Source of the DNA: Chara braunii
Lineage: Eukaryota > Streptophyta > Charophyceae > Charales > Characeae
NCBI GenBank assembly: GCA_003427395.1
Contig: BFEA01000946.1
Span: forward strand, 57,842-121,841
DNA length: 64,000 nt
Reading direction: 5' to 3'
Under the pieces are notes generated by a model. The model was given only the letters and a program-made list of their open reading frames with translations. It made no database searches and was not told the origin of the DNA. Position numbers and translations under genes: made by a program. Of this stretch, positions 46,589 through 56,260 are shown one piece after another. The first letter of the stretch is position 1. The number at the start of each line of letters is the position of its first letter.

Positions 46589-47045
46589 TCAAAGACAACG
46601 ACATTCCAAGACACATGATGCCAGTTGTCGTCTAATATACACAATATTTTTACAAAAGAACCTGAAAGGCCGTCGATCGCCACGTTGCAACAGTATCGCA
46701 AACATCAACATAAACACCCCGCAACTAACTCCATCCACTTTTCTTGGAATTCCCTCTATAACAACATTTGCTGCCACCGACTTCCAGCGCCTGCACGAGC
46801 GCCTATGTGATGTTTGACATTCCAAATAGTGTACAATCAACTCGAAAACACTAAGGTAAAAACTAGAATTGGCTACAACGCAAGGAAAAGAATCGAAAAT
46901 CTCAAGAACATTATCTCTCAAGCTCACGGAAAGGAGGATTCAGTGATCATTATCTTTGAGAACTGGAACAAAGATAATATCATATTCAAGCAGATCCACG
47001 TTTTTAGCCCATCTTTCCACCCCGCCGTGCCCTTGAAGTTGCAGT
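46589..47045 (-). pseudogene. Ulp1/C48 cysteine protease domain remnant
   Basis: On the minus strand the frame gives RWAKNVDLLEYDIIFVPV, then DNDH, a TGA (46940-46942) where Trp is expected, ILLSVSLRDNVLEIFDSF, and finally IPRKVDGVSCGVFMLMFA followed by RRQLASCVLE. The catalytic His (46943-46945), Asp (17 residues later, the same spacing as yeast Ulp1) and Cys (46721-46723) are all present. The oxyanion Gln six residues before the Cys is replaced by Lys, and the HW motif is cut by the stop. Ulp1 enzymes remove or process SUMO. It is probably the end of the long minus-strand gene, joined by a frameshift near 47040 to the acidic part. Confidence 0.75.
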
Positions 47046-47751
47046 CTCCTCCGCTGGCGATGGTCGGCGGCAGCATCGGAGAGCTCGTCGGCGAGAAATC
47101 GACGACAGATCCCCCAAAAGGCTTGACGTCGAGAGGGTCATCGACACCAGGCGTGGAGGACGGTTGCGCGGACATGTGGTGGTCGCCCAGGATGTCGTCG
47201 ATAACTTCTTCGATGTCAATACGCACACTCGGTTTGGTCAGGCTGACTGCTACATGAGCTTCGTTGAACCGATGTTGGAGATCGACGACAGACGTCATTG
47301 CTTGGACCTCATAGTCATCACGTTCTACCGAAAGGCTTGTGACCACGTGTGTCTCCATACCCAGTGCCGTGTCATCGTCGTCGTCGTCTTCCTCGTGGTG
47401 TTCTCCGTACAGCTGCCCGAATCCGTCATAAGACTCCCCAGATCTGTCATCGTCGTCGCTGAAAGTCCNTTCGTCGTCTCCTGTATCGAGTTCACCTTTT
47501 TCCCCCTCCTGCCCTCCTAGCAACCCAGCCAACTCCGTTTCTTCCCCTTCCTCTCCTTCATCCTCTTCTTCCTCCCCTTCATCCCCTCCTTCCTCCAATT
47601 CCTCCCCTGTGTCTCCTTCCTCCACTTCCTTCTCTTTGTCCATCACCCTGCCTTCTTCCCCTGCATGCAATGCAGCCACTTTGCCCGAACCCGTGTCGAT
47701 TTCCGATGAATGTGCTTCCCGCCCGCCCCACGCAGCCCCTCCCGCCTGCAC
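47046..47751 (-). pseudogene. Acidic segment upstream of the Ulp1 domain
   Basis: About 235 residues of frame starting MQAGGAAWGGREAHSS, with long Glu/Gly/Asp runs (residues about 40-80 and 100-125, including a run of seven Asp), then MTSVVDLQHRFNEAHVAVSL and IDIEEVIDDILGDHHMS. One N lies at 47469. Acidic linkers of this kind precede Ulp1 domains in many plant and transposon-encoded proteins. It lies in the expected place between array 2 and the protease; whether it is translated with the gene upstream is unknown. Confidence 0.45.
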
Positions 47752-47778
47752 TAATATCCCTGGTTGGCCCCCCTTGCC

Positions 47779-47995
47779 TGAAGATGTTCGGATCCCGGCG
47801 AACTTCGCCTACTCCCTGTCGCTGGGCCCTCCACACACCTTGCCTGAAGAAGTTCGGATCCCGGCGAACTTCGCCGTCTCCCTGTCACCGGACCCTCCAC
47901 ACGCCTTGCCTGGAGAAGTTCGGATCCCGGCGAACGTCGTTGTCTCCCTGTTGCTGGGCCCTCCACACGCACCCTCTCGCTCCGACCGAAGCGCC
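47779..47995 (+). repeat. Motif array 2: three 66-bp units
   Basis: GTTCGGATCCCGGCGAACTTC or a close form begins at 47786, 47852 and 47918, each followed by a CTCCCTGTC...GGGCCCTCCACAC body. The period of 66 bp is a multiple of three, giving 22-residue repeats in all frames. At 47849-47873 the arms GAAGTTCG and CGAACTTC are perfect. A lone further copy (GAAGTTCGGATCCCC) is at about 48117. Confidence 0.85.
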
Positions 47996-48093
47996 CCCGC
48001 AGGTGGCGAAGTCCCGTCCCTCACCGCACCGCTGTCTATTTTGGGATGACGACTCGCCACCCGCGGTCCTGACCAGCTCTGCGCGTCCGTCCT

Positions 48094-48759
48094 CTATGTC
48101 CGCTCTGCAAGCATTGAAGTTCGGATCCCCACGGACTTGAACGTTTCGACCGAGCCGGCACGGAGAGCAACCAAGGCCGCCATCACCGAGCAGGCGGATG
48201 AACTGGGCACGTCCTCCGACTGTGCCGAGCATTCCCGACCGGGCCCGGTAGACTGCTGACGCCCGAGGGCCTCCCCCGCCACCCCGCCGCTGCCTTCCGC
48301 TGTCGTGGTGTCGCCCTGAGACCCGCCCTCAGCCTCGTCGCCCTCGTGTTGTCGCCCCAGGATTTGTTTGCCGCCCCCAGCCTCGTCGCCCTCGTTCTCC
48401 CCACCGTCCGGTCCCCCGAACCTTGTACTTACATGCGTCCCACTAGGAGGGGGGATTTTCCAGTCCACCCTTCCTTTCGAGGGGCTCGTGTCGAGGTCGT
48501 AGTAGTCCTCCGTCAGCTCCAACCAGCACTTTTCCTGAAGTTCAGCGAACAATCGCCCGGCTGTGGAAATGACGGACACGTCTTCGCCTGCGAAAGAGCC
48601 ATTCTCGGCCCTCACTTTCTGGAGAACCGCAATTCTAGTGACGTCGAGGAAGTTAGACTTCGACCCGCGAGGGAGTGGCATCCATCCTCCATTCGGGACA
48701 GTGACCGCCACGATCCACTCACCCTTTTGGATCGCGGTTGGACGACTCCTGGATGCCAA
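48094..48759 (-). pseudogene. C-terminal part of the ParB-like/MTase-like gene
   Basis: Following a one-base shift near 48735 (the text QPRS in one frame joins KGEWIVAVTVPNGGWMPLP in the next), about 200 residues continue: KSNFLDVTRIAVLQKVRAE, SVISTAGRLFAELQEKCWLE and YYDLDTSP, then a Gly/Glu/Asp-rich tail and a Ser/Ala-rich end that runs into the single motif copy at 48117. The first 80 residues look folded; the rest is low in complexity. No domain is recognised. It ends with TGA at about 48094. Confidence 0.5.
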
Positions 48760-50285
48760 ATCATGTCATGGCCCCAGTCCGCCTCCGTGGAACGACTTTG
48801 AGGCTCAGGCAGGAAGTGAATGTTGGCATTCGTCCAAGACTGATGATAGAGCGGGATGTCAGACCCGGGACGCAGTGAGCGATGGCCAGAGGCCAGAGCT
48901 TGTATTCTCTGCAGCAACTTCATTGGGGTAGTGCCAGGCGCCGGTTTCGCCATCGGTGACATGAGGGACGCTCGGCTTGTCGACGGACCTGCCAAGGACG
49001 ACCCTGTAGCGTGCTGCGCGGAATGTTGGTCGTACTGCAGGTCGAGGCTTTCAGTGTTGCTGCCCTCCTCGTCCACGGTCGCGTCGAACTCGATGTCGGT
49101 GGTCTCCTCGTCTTCTGTGGAGATCAAGGAGGAGTAACTGTCGAACGTCAGCTCCTCCTCTGACTCCACGAAGTAAAGGGACTGCAACCTCTCGAGGAAG
49201 GTCTTCGCGTTCATGCGGGAGGCGCCGTGGTAGTTGTCGAGCAACGTGAACATGTGGTCCTTGCAGCGCACGTACTCGGCGACGGTGTCTCTCTTCGGCC
49301 GCGTTTGCAAGAACAAGAAGTCGTATATCTTGTTCCGCTTCCTCGCACTCAACTTGAACCACATGTCCGTTTTGTTGTTCCACGCACGAGCCCGAGTCTC
49401 GGTGACGACCATGAACTCACAATTGTGGGCACCCGAATTGACCTCGCTTTTGACGAGATCAATTGTAAATTGCAAGAGCTCGGAGTTCCCTTCCATCGCG
49501 ATGACGTGCCGTCCTGCCTTCAGTACTTCCCAGACTGACCGCACGTGTGGCTTCCCGAGGAAGACGACACCCTCCCCCTTCTTGGTGACGGATTCGAGAA
49601 GCTAAACGAATTGGGCGGGGTTGCGTTCCATGTCCCCGTACACAATGCCCCGGCGTGCAGGCGAGGTATGCGACCAGTCGCAAGTGTTGAACGGGATGTC
49701 GGACACATCCGTTTGCGTAACCTTCTGCGGTACCCGCACTGCAGCAGCGGCGCCTGCCGGCAGTTTCCCCTCGTAGACGACGAACGTGTTGGCCCGCAAA
49801 TCGTCGCTTTTGAAGAGTATGTACATCCGGTCGTCTTCCGTGTACAAATTGTTCCCGGCGGGGAAGCTTTTCTTCTGTTGACTCCTCCTCACCCACTTCC
49901 CTTCCAACAGCTTGACAAAAGATAGATGGTTCATGCTGGCCAGAAAGGAGAGGTTCTGCTGCCGCGGGACAAAAACAACGAGCATCCATTGCGACGGACA
50001 CCACGTCTGGAGTTGGGAATCCAGAGTGTCGAACGCTTGCGGTTTCCAAAGCTTTAGGTCCACCGGTTCGCACTGATCGAGGACAACCGTGTGACTCTTT
50101 GTGGCAACCACTGCCTCCTTCAACTCTGCACTCCTTATGTCTGCCTCCAAGGGGTCGTTGCCGAATGGCGCGATGGATGTCACGTCGCCCGTGTCATTCC
50201 ATTTTATGTGCACAATGCCTTCGGCGAGCGCGATCTCTCGACTCTTCAGTCTACTGCCAGTTAACACGGACAGGACCTTATTCCT
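48760..50285 (-). pseudogene. DNA-methyltransferase-like domain (beta-class pattern)
   Basis: This is in the same frame as the ParB-like segment, beyond a TAG at 50286-50288, and is broken again by a TAG at 49602-49604 where Lys seems expected. About residue 60 it reads HTVVLDQCEPVDLKLW and, later, QWMLVVFVPRQ, placed like motif IV and the next strand of amino-methyltransferases (normally DPPY). Further on come NPAQFV, LLESVTKKGEGVVFLG and LKAGRHVIAMEGNSELL, placed like the KP.ELL..li..t..g..VLDPF.GSGTT..A...gR..iGiE block of N4/N6 methyltransferases. The key DPPY and FxGxG residues are altered, so it would be catalytically weak or dead. Assignment rests on pattern and order only. Confidence 0.5.
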
Positions 50286-52514
50286 CTAGTCGACGGACAG
50301 CTTCTTGTGATCGGCCAGCTTCTCCGTCGCCTCGATCGATCTGTCGTCGTCGCAGCCCATGTAGGGCGGGCAGTCCTTGAACAACGAGGAGTCAGTGACG
50401 TATTTCGCGCTCTCGTCCCACAACTCAGCATCCAAACCACGACTCTCAAACTGTCTGAAAATTGCATACCTTGATTTCAGGAACGGGAACCTCTGGCTCC
50501 AATCCGCGTCCGGCCTTTTGTCGTGCTTGAACTGGTAGTAGTTCCACAGACGCACCAGCACCCGATCGCACTTCACCAAATTCACCACCTCCTGGACATT
50601 CAGCTTTCCGAGCTTCGCCAACGCTGGGGAGCTGGCCTGTACCCAAACCACCTCGTAAGCGAGCACCTTCTTCAGGACGCGGCTTTTCTCGTTGTCTGTT
50701 AGCGACTCCATCATTTTCCAACAATGCGCGTCTGGCTCTGGCACTTGCACGAACCACTCGCCCTCCTCTTTCTCCTTTTTGCCTTTCTTTGTTGCCGGGT
50801 CCACAGGGACGTTGTACACGACCTCCTTCCTGCCCAGCTTGTCATTATGGATGTATGCAACCCCAGGCTTCACGTTTTTGACTTTCTTCTTCCGCATGAT
50901 CCACTTTGTGCCGTCGTGTCCGAGCAATCTGTCTGTCTCCCATTTCTTGAAAAAATCGACGACCAGTTTCCAGACGTTCTTCCCTGCCATCGCAAGCGGG
51001 AAATAGGAACGCAAGGCAGCGGCTTGTTTCCTGATGGCCTCCTCGCCCTGCTGATCTGCGAGAATCCACAAGCTGCTGTGCGGTGTCATGTTGAGTGCGA
51101 CATTACAAAATTCACGCCACTTCCGGACCTGATCCTTTTTTCCGATGGGGTTCCCCATAACAGCACGCGGGCAACCAGCGTGCTTCCACTGCCACCTAAT
51201 GTCCCTCATTGACAGCTTCAGCTGTCGTGGGGGCGCCTTCAGGTCCTTCTTGTTGTCCTGGGAACTGACAAGGAAGTACCCTTCGAAGTCGTCGTCCGAA
51301 ATGTAGACCATTCGTGCAGGCCACCGCTCGAAATTGTATTTCCTGGCCACCTCGCTGCCGAGCAACGACCTCGCTGCAGCCGCGTTGTGCTGCCCACACA
51401 CCGCGTAGTAGTAGTATTGTCCCGCCAGCTCATCCCACCAATCCTCCGGTCTCAGACGTTCTGCCTTGGTCCCGGGAGTCGGTTTATCAAGCCCCGGCGG
51501 CGCCAGTTTCAAGGTTTTTAAATCGTAAGACTGTGCTTTGTTTTCGAACGCCAACCGCATCGCTTCTTTGATCCTTTCCACGAGCACGAGATCCAGGGAC
51601 CGCTGGTTGTACAGGTCCTCCCAGTCCCCGAGGTCGACGACCTGCGGAGGGCTAATGTCGAAGTCCCGCTTTGTCCGAACGCCGTCTTTGTACTCGAGGA
51701 AGTACCCGGCGTCGACGTCGATGGGAGTCCCTGTTGTCGGTGGAGAAGACAGTCTAGACTCAGGCTGCTTCTGTCTCGAAGACGGTCGTTTGGCAACCTG
51801 ATGGCCCTGCTCCCCCTCAGTCCCCTTGCGTTTCTCGCCCGCAGTCCTGGGGGCCTTGCTCTTTAACTTCTTCATAGAACAGGCGAACTCGTCTGGACGA
51901 TCCCCCCTCCTCTTTTGCGGAGCTCCTTGCGAGCTCAGGCCTCCCGCATCCACCTCCTCCACACCCTGTCCCTTGCTCACCTCCAAGTTGACCTCGAAAT
52001 AGGCCGCCACCTGTACTGCAGGCCCTGTACTCTTACGCTGAACCGGAGCATCAGTCTGAACCCCAGGAATAGACAACACAGACCGCCGCGTGTCACTCAA
52101 CCGCGGAGCAGTCCCCTTATCCTCGCTGTCGTTGAACTGACCTCGGCTCTCGCCGCGGTGCAGCTGAGTGGCGGGACCAGAACCCGGATCACTGCCCTGC
52201 ACTGCTGCCCCGCTTGACTCGCAACCGCTGCACAACTTCAACGGCAACGACAGCTCCAGGGATGGGTTGACGTCGCAGGGGACGTCTAGAGCGATGTTTT
52301 TGTCCTCCAACATGTCGAAAAATTCACGCGCCAAAACAAAACCGCCCCCGAGAACGAGTTCTCTGTAGAACGGGGTGTTCACAGCACCCGCTCTGAACCC
52401 CTCACACAATTCGAGGTCCAACAACGTCCCTTTCGAATTGGCAACGACGTTGCCCTTGGCACCACAAACTTCTGCATATAGAAATGTCGCTGGCCCCCCT
52501 TTGCGTCCTCCCAC
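50286..52514 (-). pseudogene. ParB/DGQHR-like domain protein, long uninterrupted part
   Basis: A 742-residue frame. Residues about 1-95 look folded (TFLYAEVCGAKGNVV, YRELVLGGGFVLAREFF). Residues about 100-265 are disordered, with basic clusters (KKLKSKAPRTAGEKRKG, about 215-232) fit for nuclear import. Residues about 300-425 resemble the ParB/Srx/DGQHR fold: LVERIKEAM, then YYYAVCGQHNAAAARSLLG (compare DGQHR or G.HR..A), RMVYISDDDFEGYFLVSSQD and DNKKDLK. The remainder is helical and Trp-rich (MRDIRWQWKHAG, WKLVVDFFKKWETDRLLG, VLVRLWNYYQFKH). A TAG ends it but the frame continues into a methyltransferase-like domain, as in prokaryotic and phage ParB-methylase fusions. Function here is unknown. 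Confidence 0.6.
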
Positions 52515-52747
52515 CGTAAGACGACACCAAGCACTCTACGCCTTCTGCTGTCATCGATGAAGATGACAGGACCACATGGCTGCGGAGTGGGGTTGGAAGT
52601 GTCTCCACAGCACGAGTCGATGAACCATTTCGACCTTGAATGGTTCGACCACCCCTGCGTGGCAGTAGACGACCGCATCGTGGAATCTTTTCGTGACTCC
52701 TTCCCGGAGGTCCCTTTTGGCTCCACCTTGCCCTTGGAAGAAGACAT
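52490..52747 (-). pseudogene. N-terminus of the ParB-like gene, one frame off
   Basis: Starting at MSSSKGKVEPKG (52747), a frame runs through SKWFIDSCCGDTSNP and CGPVIFIDDSRRRRVLGVV to WEDAKGG, where the text jumps to the frame of the 742-residue ORF (GPATFLYAEVCG). A single-base shift near 52490 explains this. The ATG chosen is the first one in a stretch that reads as protein; an upstream exon cannot be excluded. Confidence 0.5.
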
Positions 52748-52914
52748 ACTGTCTGCGAACGACAACGCAAAGTGAACAGCACACCATGAAGTCAACGTCT
52801 GTCAAGACACAGGAGAAATAGAGCACTCGCTGCAGCACGTCAATGCAGGCTGTAGCGCAGCGAAAGCCGCACACAAAGACATCCGGGCACCCAAATCCGA
52901 AACGGTGAGAAGGG

Positions 52915-53920
52915 GTAGTCCGCCGGGATCCGAACTTCAAGTGGGCAAGAGACCGAGAGGCAGACAGAGAGAGAGAAGCAAGTGAAAACTCGCAGTGCGC
53001 ATGGGATCACGCACTGTTTATGCGGCACACGGGGCGCCCCGTAGAACAAAGATAGACAAACGCACAGTGAAAATCGCGAAGTCCGCCGGGATCCGAACTA
53101 AAGGACGGTGCGTGAGATAGAGACGGCGGAAGCAAATTTCGGGAATTTTTCACAGGAATCAACTGGCGGTCATGCTCGAAGCTCTCCGGGTGAGATAGAG
53201 CCAGCATCCCAGAACTGTGCTCGACCAAACGCACTTCGGAACCGTTGCCGGGCGGGTTGTGCAACCCACCCGGAACCACAAAGACTCACGACAAAGCAAC
53301 GCACCTCCCGAAACGTGAAGTTCGCCGGGATCCGAACTCCAGGACGGTGCGACAGGCAGAAACAGCGTCAGGGACACACGATCCGCAAGTCTAAGGTTGT
53401 TGAACTCAACCCCGACCTAGGAAGGCCACACCGGAATGAAAGGCTGGTTGAAATGGAAAAGTCTGCCCTAATCCGAACAACTTCTGATTTACGATCTCGC
53501 CTTATGCACAGCTTGGCACTGGATGAACCCAAGCTCGAAAGCGACAGCCGTGTCAACATTTCATAGGTCCTTAGACTCTGGCTGTTGCCGGAATCCACGA
53601 GGGATCCGGAACACCACCGTGTGTGGCAATAGGCAGGCGACTCCTGAAGTTCGCCAGGATCCGAACTTCAGGAGGACGCACGAAAGAGAGACAGAAAGAA
53701 ACATTGGAGCAACTCCGAGTCCAAACGCAAGACGGTGTTCGACCAAGGCGCACGAGAAAAAAACCCGGGGTTCCACAGCCGACCGCAGGTTTCGATGGCA
53801 GCAGTCATTGAGTCCAGGCGTAATTGGTAGCAGGACCGTTTCCGACTCCGGTCAGCACTCGAAGCTCGGAGGCCGGTATGACGCACAGGCCAAACCGCGA
53901 AGTTCGCCGGAATCCGAACT
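52915..53920 (+). repeat. Motif array 3: dispersed palindromic motifs
   Basis: Copies of GAAGTTCGCCGGGATCCGAAC lie near 52920 and 53073 (GTCCGCC variants), 53323, 53460 (degenerate), 53646 and 53899. At 53646-53669 and 53899-53922 the arms GAAGTTCG/CGAACTTC are perfect 8-bp inverted repeats around an 8-bp spacer. Several copies are followed by AGGACGGTGCG. All have the spacer in the orientation opposite to array 2. Confidence 0.8.
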
Positions 53921-54142
53921 TCAAGAGGGCGCGACACGGAAAGAGACGACGTGCACTAGCAACTGCTGCCTCCCGCGCCTTTCTCCACTACTAAAACTCT
54001 GCTATGTTCGGCAGCACACATGCCTCTCAATCGTCTCCCTTCTTTTCGCTTAAGCAGGATGTCCAACCACACGTCCAGATCTTGTGACAATCGCGGTTCC
54101 CCGGGGACAAGGTCCCGAACCGTAGCCATACAAAGCATTCAT

Positions 54143-55141
54143 TCACGATCCGTAAACGCGGACCAACGGATCGTCGACCGTTGCAGTTTCCGAAAAGACG
54201 GATATGTATTTCATCCTAACAAACACTCTCGGTCGTGCTAAGGAGTTCCCTATACAGTCCCGTATGGGGGACACTTTCCCCTCGACCTCCCTATGCAACA
54301 AAAAGTTTTGGACCGTCCCTGCTATAACCAAATCTCGCCACCTATCTACACGTTCAGGCCTGCACGTCGGCACAAATTTGGACCCCTCAATTACCACCTC
54401 GTTGCGTGATACAAGCACAACTGCATCGACGAGTTTCCTGCTCTTGTTCGACACAGCGACACATAGAACTCTGGCGAAATCAGACCCGGACACTTTCAAT
54501 CGCACACAACAGTATGACACAACTTGTGGAGAATTCCCGGGGCACCGGAGCGGGTACTGGTCCAGGAACGAGCAGTGACGAGCGCAATCCAGCAACTCTT
54601 GTTTCCGCGAGCCTCCCCAAGTTCGTGGCGACGACCTGACGTAGTGGCATTCGAGGCGGCTGAAATGGCGGCTAATGCAGTCCAGCGCTCTGCGCATGTG
54701 GTTCAGGAACTTGTGTCCGAGGACAGCTTCAGACAGCGGGATGAGGTTCCAAAACTTCAACATGTTGGCGAATTTGTACTGGCTTGCCCAAGGGCAGCGA
54801 CTCTCCATTGTGGCCCAGTTCCCATCGCACCAATCGTCAATATGCGCGTCCCTGCATGGGACGACGGTCATCCAGGGATCCTTGTCGAAGTCCTCTGCGG
54901 TCGCTCCGTGGATCGTAGTCACACCGTTGAAATGCCGCACTGATCTCGCGCAAGGAGAAAACGGTTCTGCCAAGCGAATGTGCGTTTCGGGACTCATGGT
55001 TTGTGGTGTCGAGAAGATCAACTCAAAGATTCGCGGTGTCGAGAAGGTCCCATCCATTACGCGCACTACACACCTCGCGCACAAACCAAACGACACACAC
55101 GGGGGCGCTGACACTTGTAAACATAGTTGGCGAGCAATCAA
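54143..55141 (-). CDS. Hypothetical protein, 332 residues
   Basis: An open frame with a mixed, protein-like composition: KDPWMTVVPCRDAHIDDWCD, YKFANMLKFWNLIPLSEAVL, KFLNHMRRALDCISRHFSRL, FARVLCVAVSNKSRKLVDAV and WRDLVIAGTVQNFLLHREVE. It is Cys- and Trp-rich without a clear zinc-finger spacing. Several ATGs precede the best-looking part; MSPETHIRLAEP (near 54996) is a plausible start. It lies upstream of the ParB-like gene on the same strand, between arrays 3 and 4, so it may be the first gene of the same element. I do not recognise the family. Text beyond the stop (DLVPGEPRLSQDLDVWLDIL, another frame) suggests it once extended further. Confidence 0.45.
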   Translation of the reverse strand: MIARQLCLQVSAPPCVSFGLCARCVVRVMDGTFSTPRIFELIFSTPQTMSPETHIRLAEPFSPCARSVRHFNGVTTIHGATAEDFDKDPWMTVVPCRDAHIDDWCDGNWATMESRCPWASQYKFANMLKFWNLIPLSEAVLGHKFLNHMRRALDCISRHFSRLECHYVRSSPRTWGGSRKQELLDCARHCSFLDQYPLRCPGNSPQVVSYCCVRLKVSGSDFARVLCVAVSNKSRKLVDAVVLVSRNEVVIEGSKFVPTCRPERVDRWRDLVIAGTVQNFLLHREVEGKVSPIRDCIGNSLARPRVFVRMKYISVFSETATVDDPLVRVYGS

Positions 55142-55177
55142 ACGACATAGGTCCCTCGCTGTGGTTGTGCACTGGGG

Positions 55178-56062
55178 TTGGAACGCGAGTTGGGTTTTAC
55201 GAAAGGCAAGAACCTGAAGTTTGCTGGGATCCGAACTTGGCGAAATGTCGTGGGAGAGACGCAGCTGTCTATCAAACTCGCCTTTCCATTCTTTCTTGAA
55301 GTTCGGATCCCAGCGGACCTCACATTTTCACAGGTCCACTGCTGTGGTTTTGCACTGGGGTTGCAACTCGAGTTGGGTTTTACAAAAGGCAAGAACCTGA
55401 AGTTCGCTGGGATTCGTACTTGGCGAAATGTCGTGGGAGAGAAATAGTTGTCTGTCAAACTCGCCTTTCCATTCTTTCTTGAAGTTCAGATCCCGGCGTA
55501 CTTCACATTTTCACAGGTCTACTGCTGTTGTTGTGCACTCGGGTTGCAACTCGAGTTGGGTTTTACGAAAGGCAAGAACCTGAAGTTCGTCGGGATCCGT
55601 ACTTGGCGAAATGTCGTGGGAGAGAAACAGTTGTCTGTCAAACTCGCCTTTCCATTGTTTCTTGAAGTTCAGATTCCAGCGGACTTCACATTTTCACAGG
55701 TCCACTGCTGTGGTTGTGCACTGGGGTGGCAACTCGAGTTGGGTTTTACAAAAGGCAAAAACCTGAAGTTCGTCGGGATCCGTATTTGGCGAAATGCGGT
55801 GGGAGAGAAACAGCTGTCTATCAAACTCGCCTTTCCCTTCTTTCTTGAAGTTCGGATTCCAGCGGACTTCACATTTTCCCAGGTCCACCGCCGTGGTTGC
55901 CCGCTGGGGTTGCACCGCGTGTTGGGTCTTGAGGAAGGCGTGAACCAGAGGTCCACCGGGATCCGAGCTTGGCGAGATTACGTGGGAGAGACACAGATGT
56001 CTATCAAACTCGCCTTCACGTGCTTTCTTGAAGTTCGGATCTCGGCGGACTTCACATTTTCA
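55178..56062 (+). repeat. Motif array 4: 183-bp satellite, about five units
   Basis: The word GAAGTTCGYYGGGATCCG (or a close form) starts at 55216, 55399, 55582, 55765 and 55948, exactly 183 bp apart. About 80 bp after each lies a reverse-oriented partner (TTGAAGTTCGGATCCCAGCG type). So every unit carries an inverted pair of the core. As 183 is divisible by three, a frame of 61-residue repeats (LGFTKGKNLKF.GIR.WRN type) stays open over the array except for one TAG (55445-55447). Units are diverged by a few percent to more in the last one. Confidence 0.9.
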
Positions 56063-56089
56063 CAGGTCCCCCGCTGTCGTGTGGTGGCT

Positions 56090-56260
56090 GCAAAACGTTC
56101 GTCGTGGGATGACCAACAAATTTCGATGACCGACGAGGTTTGCCGTCCAGTGGAGTTCGGTGTCCGCCAACATTTCGATGCCTGCCGAGGTTTGATGGGG
56201 CGCCAGGTTCGATGCCAAACAAGGTTCGATGGCCAGCAACGTTCGATGTGCAACATTGTT
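56090..56260 (+). repeat. Degenerate GGTTCGATG repeats
   Basis: Words such as AGTTCGGTG, ATTTCGATG, GGTTTGATG and GGTTCGATG followed by CC and a short AGC/AAC stretch recur about seven times with spacings near 22-26 bp. The array directly follows array 4. Confidence 0.55.

Larger units (their letters stand above)
46589..55141 (-). mobile_element. Candidate undescribed element: ParB-like, MTase-like and Ulp1 genes with motif arrays
   Basis: Listed as a unit because all long coding text between 46.6 and 55.1 kb is on the minus strand, and because the same 24-bp palindromic motif lies on both sides and between the genes (arrays near 45.4-45.9, 47.8-48.0, 52.9-53.9 and 55.2-56.1 kb). In minus order: a 332-aa ORF, array, ParB/DGQHR-like plus methyltransferase-like gene, array, acidic segment, Ulp1 protease. 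Ulp1-type proteases are known cargo of several plant DNA transposons. No transposase catalytic triad, terminal inverted repeat or target-site duplication was identified, so mobility is an inference. It could also be a degraded viral or host locus. Confidence 0.4.
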
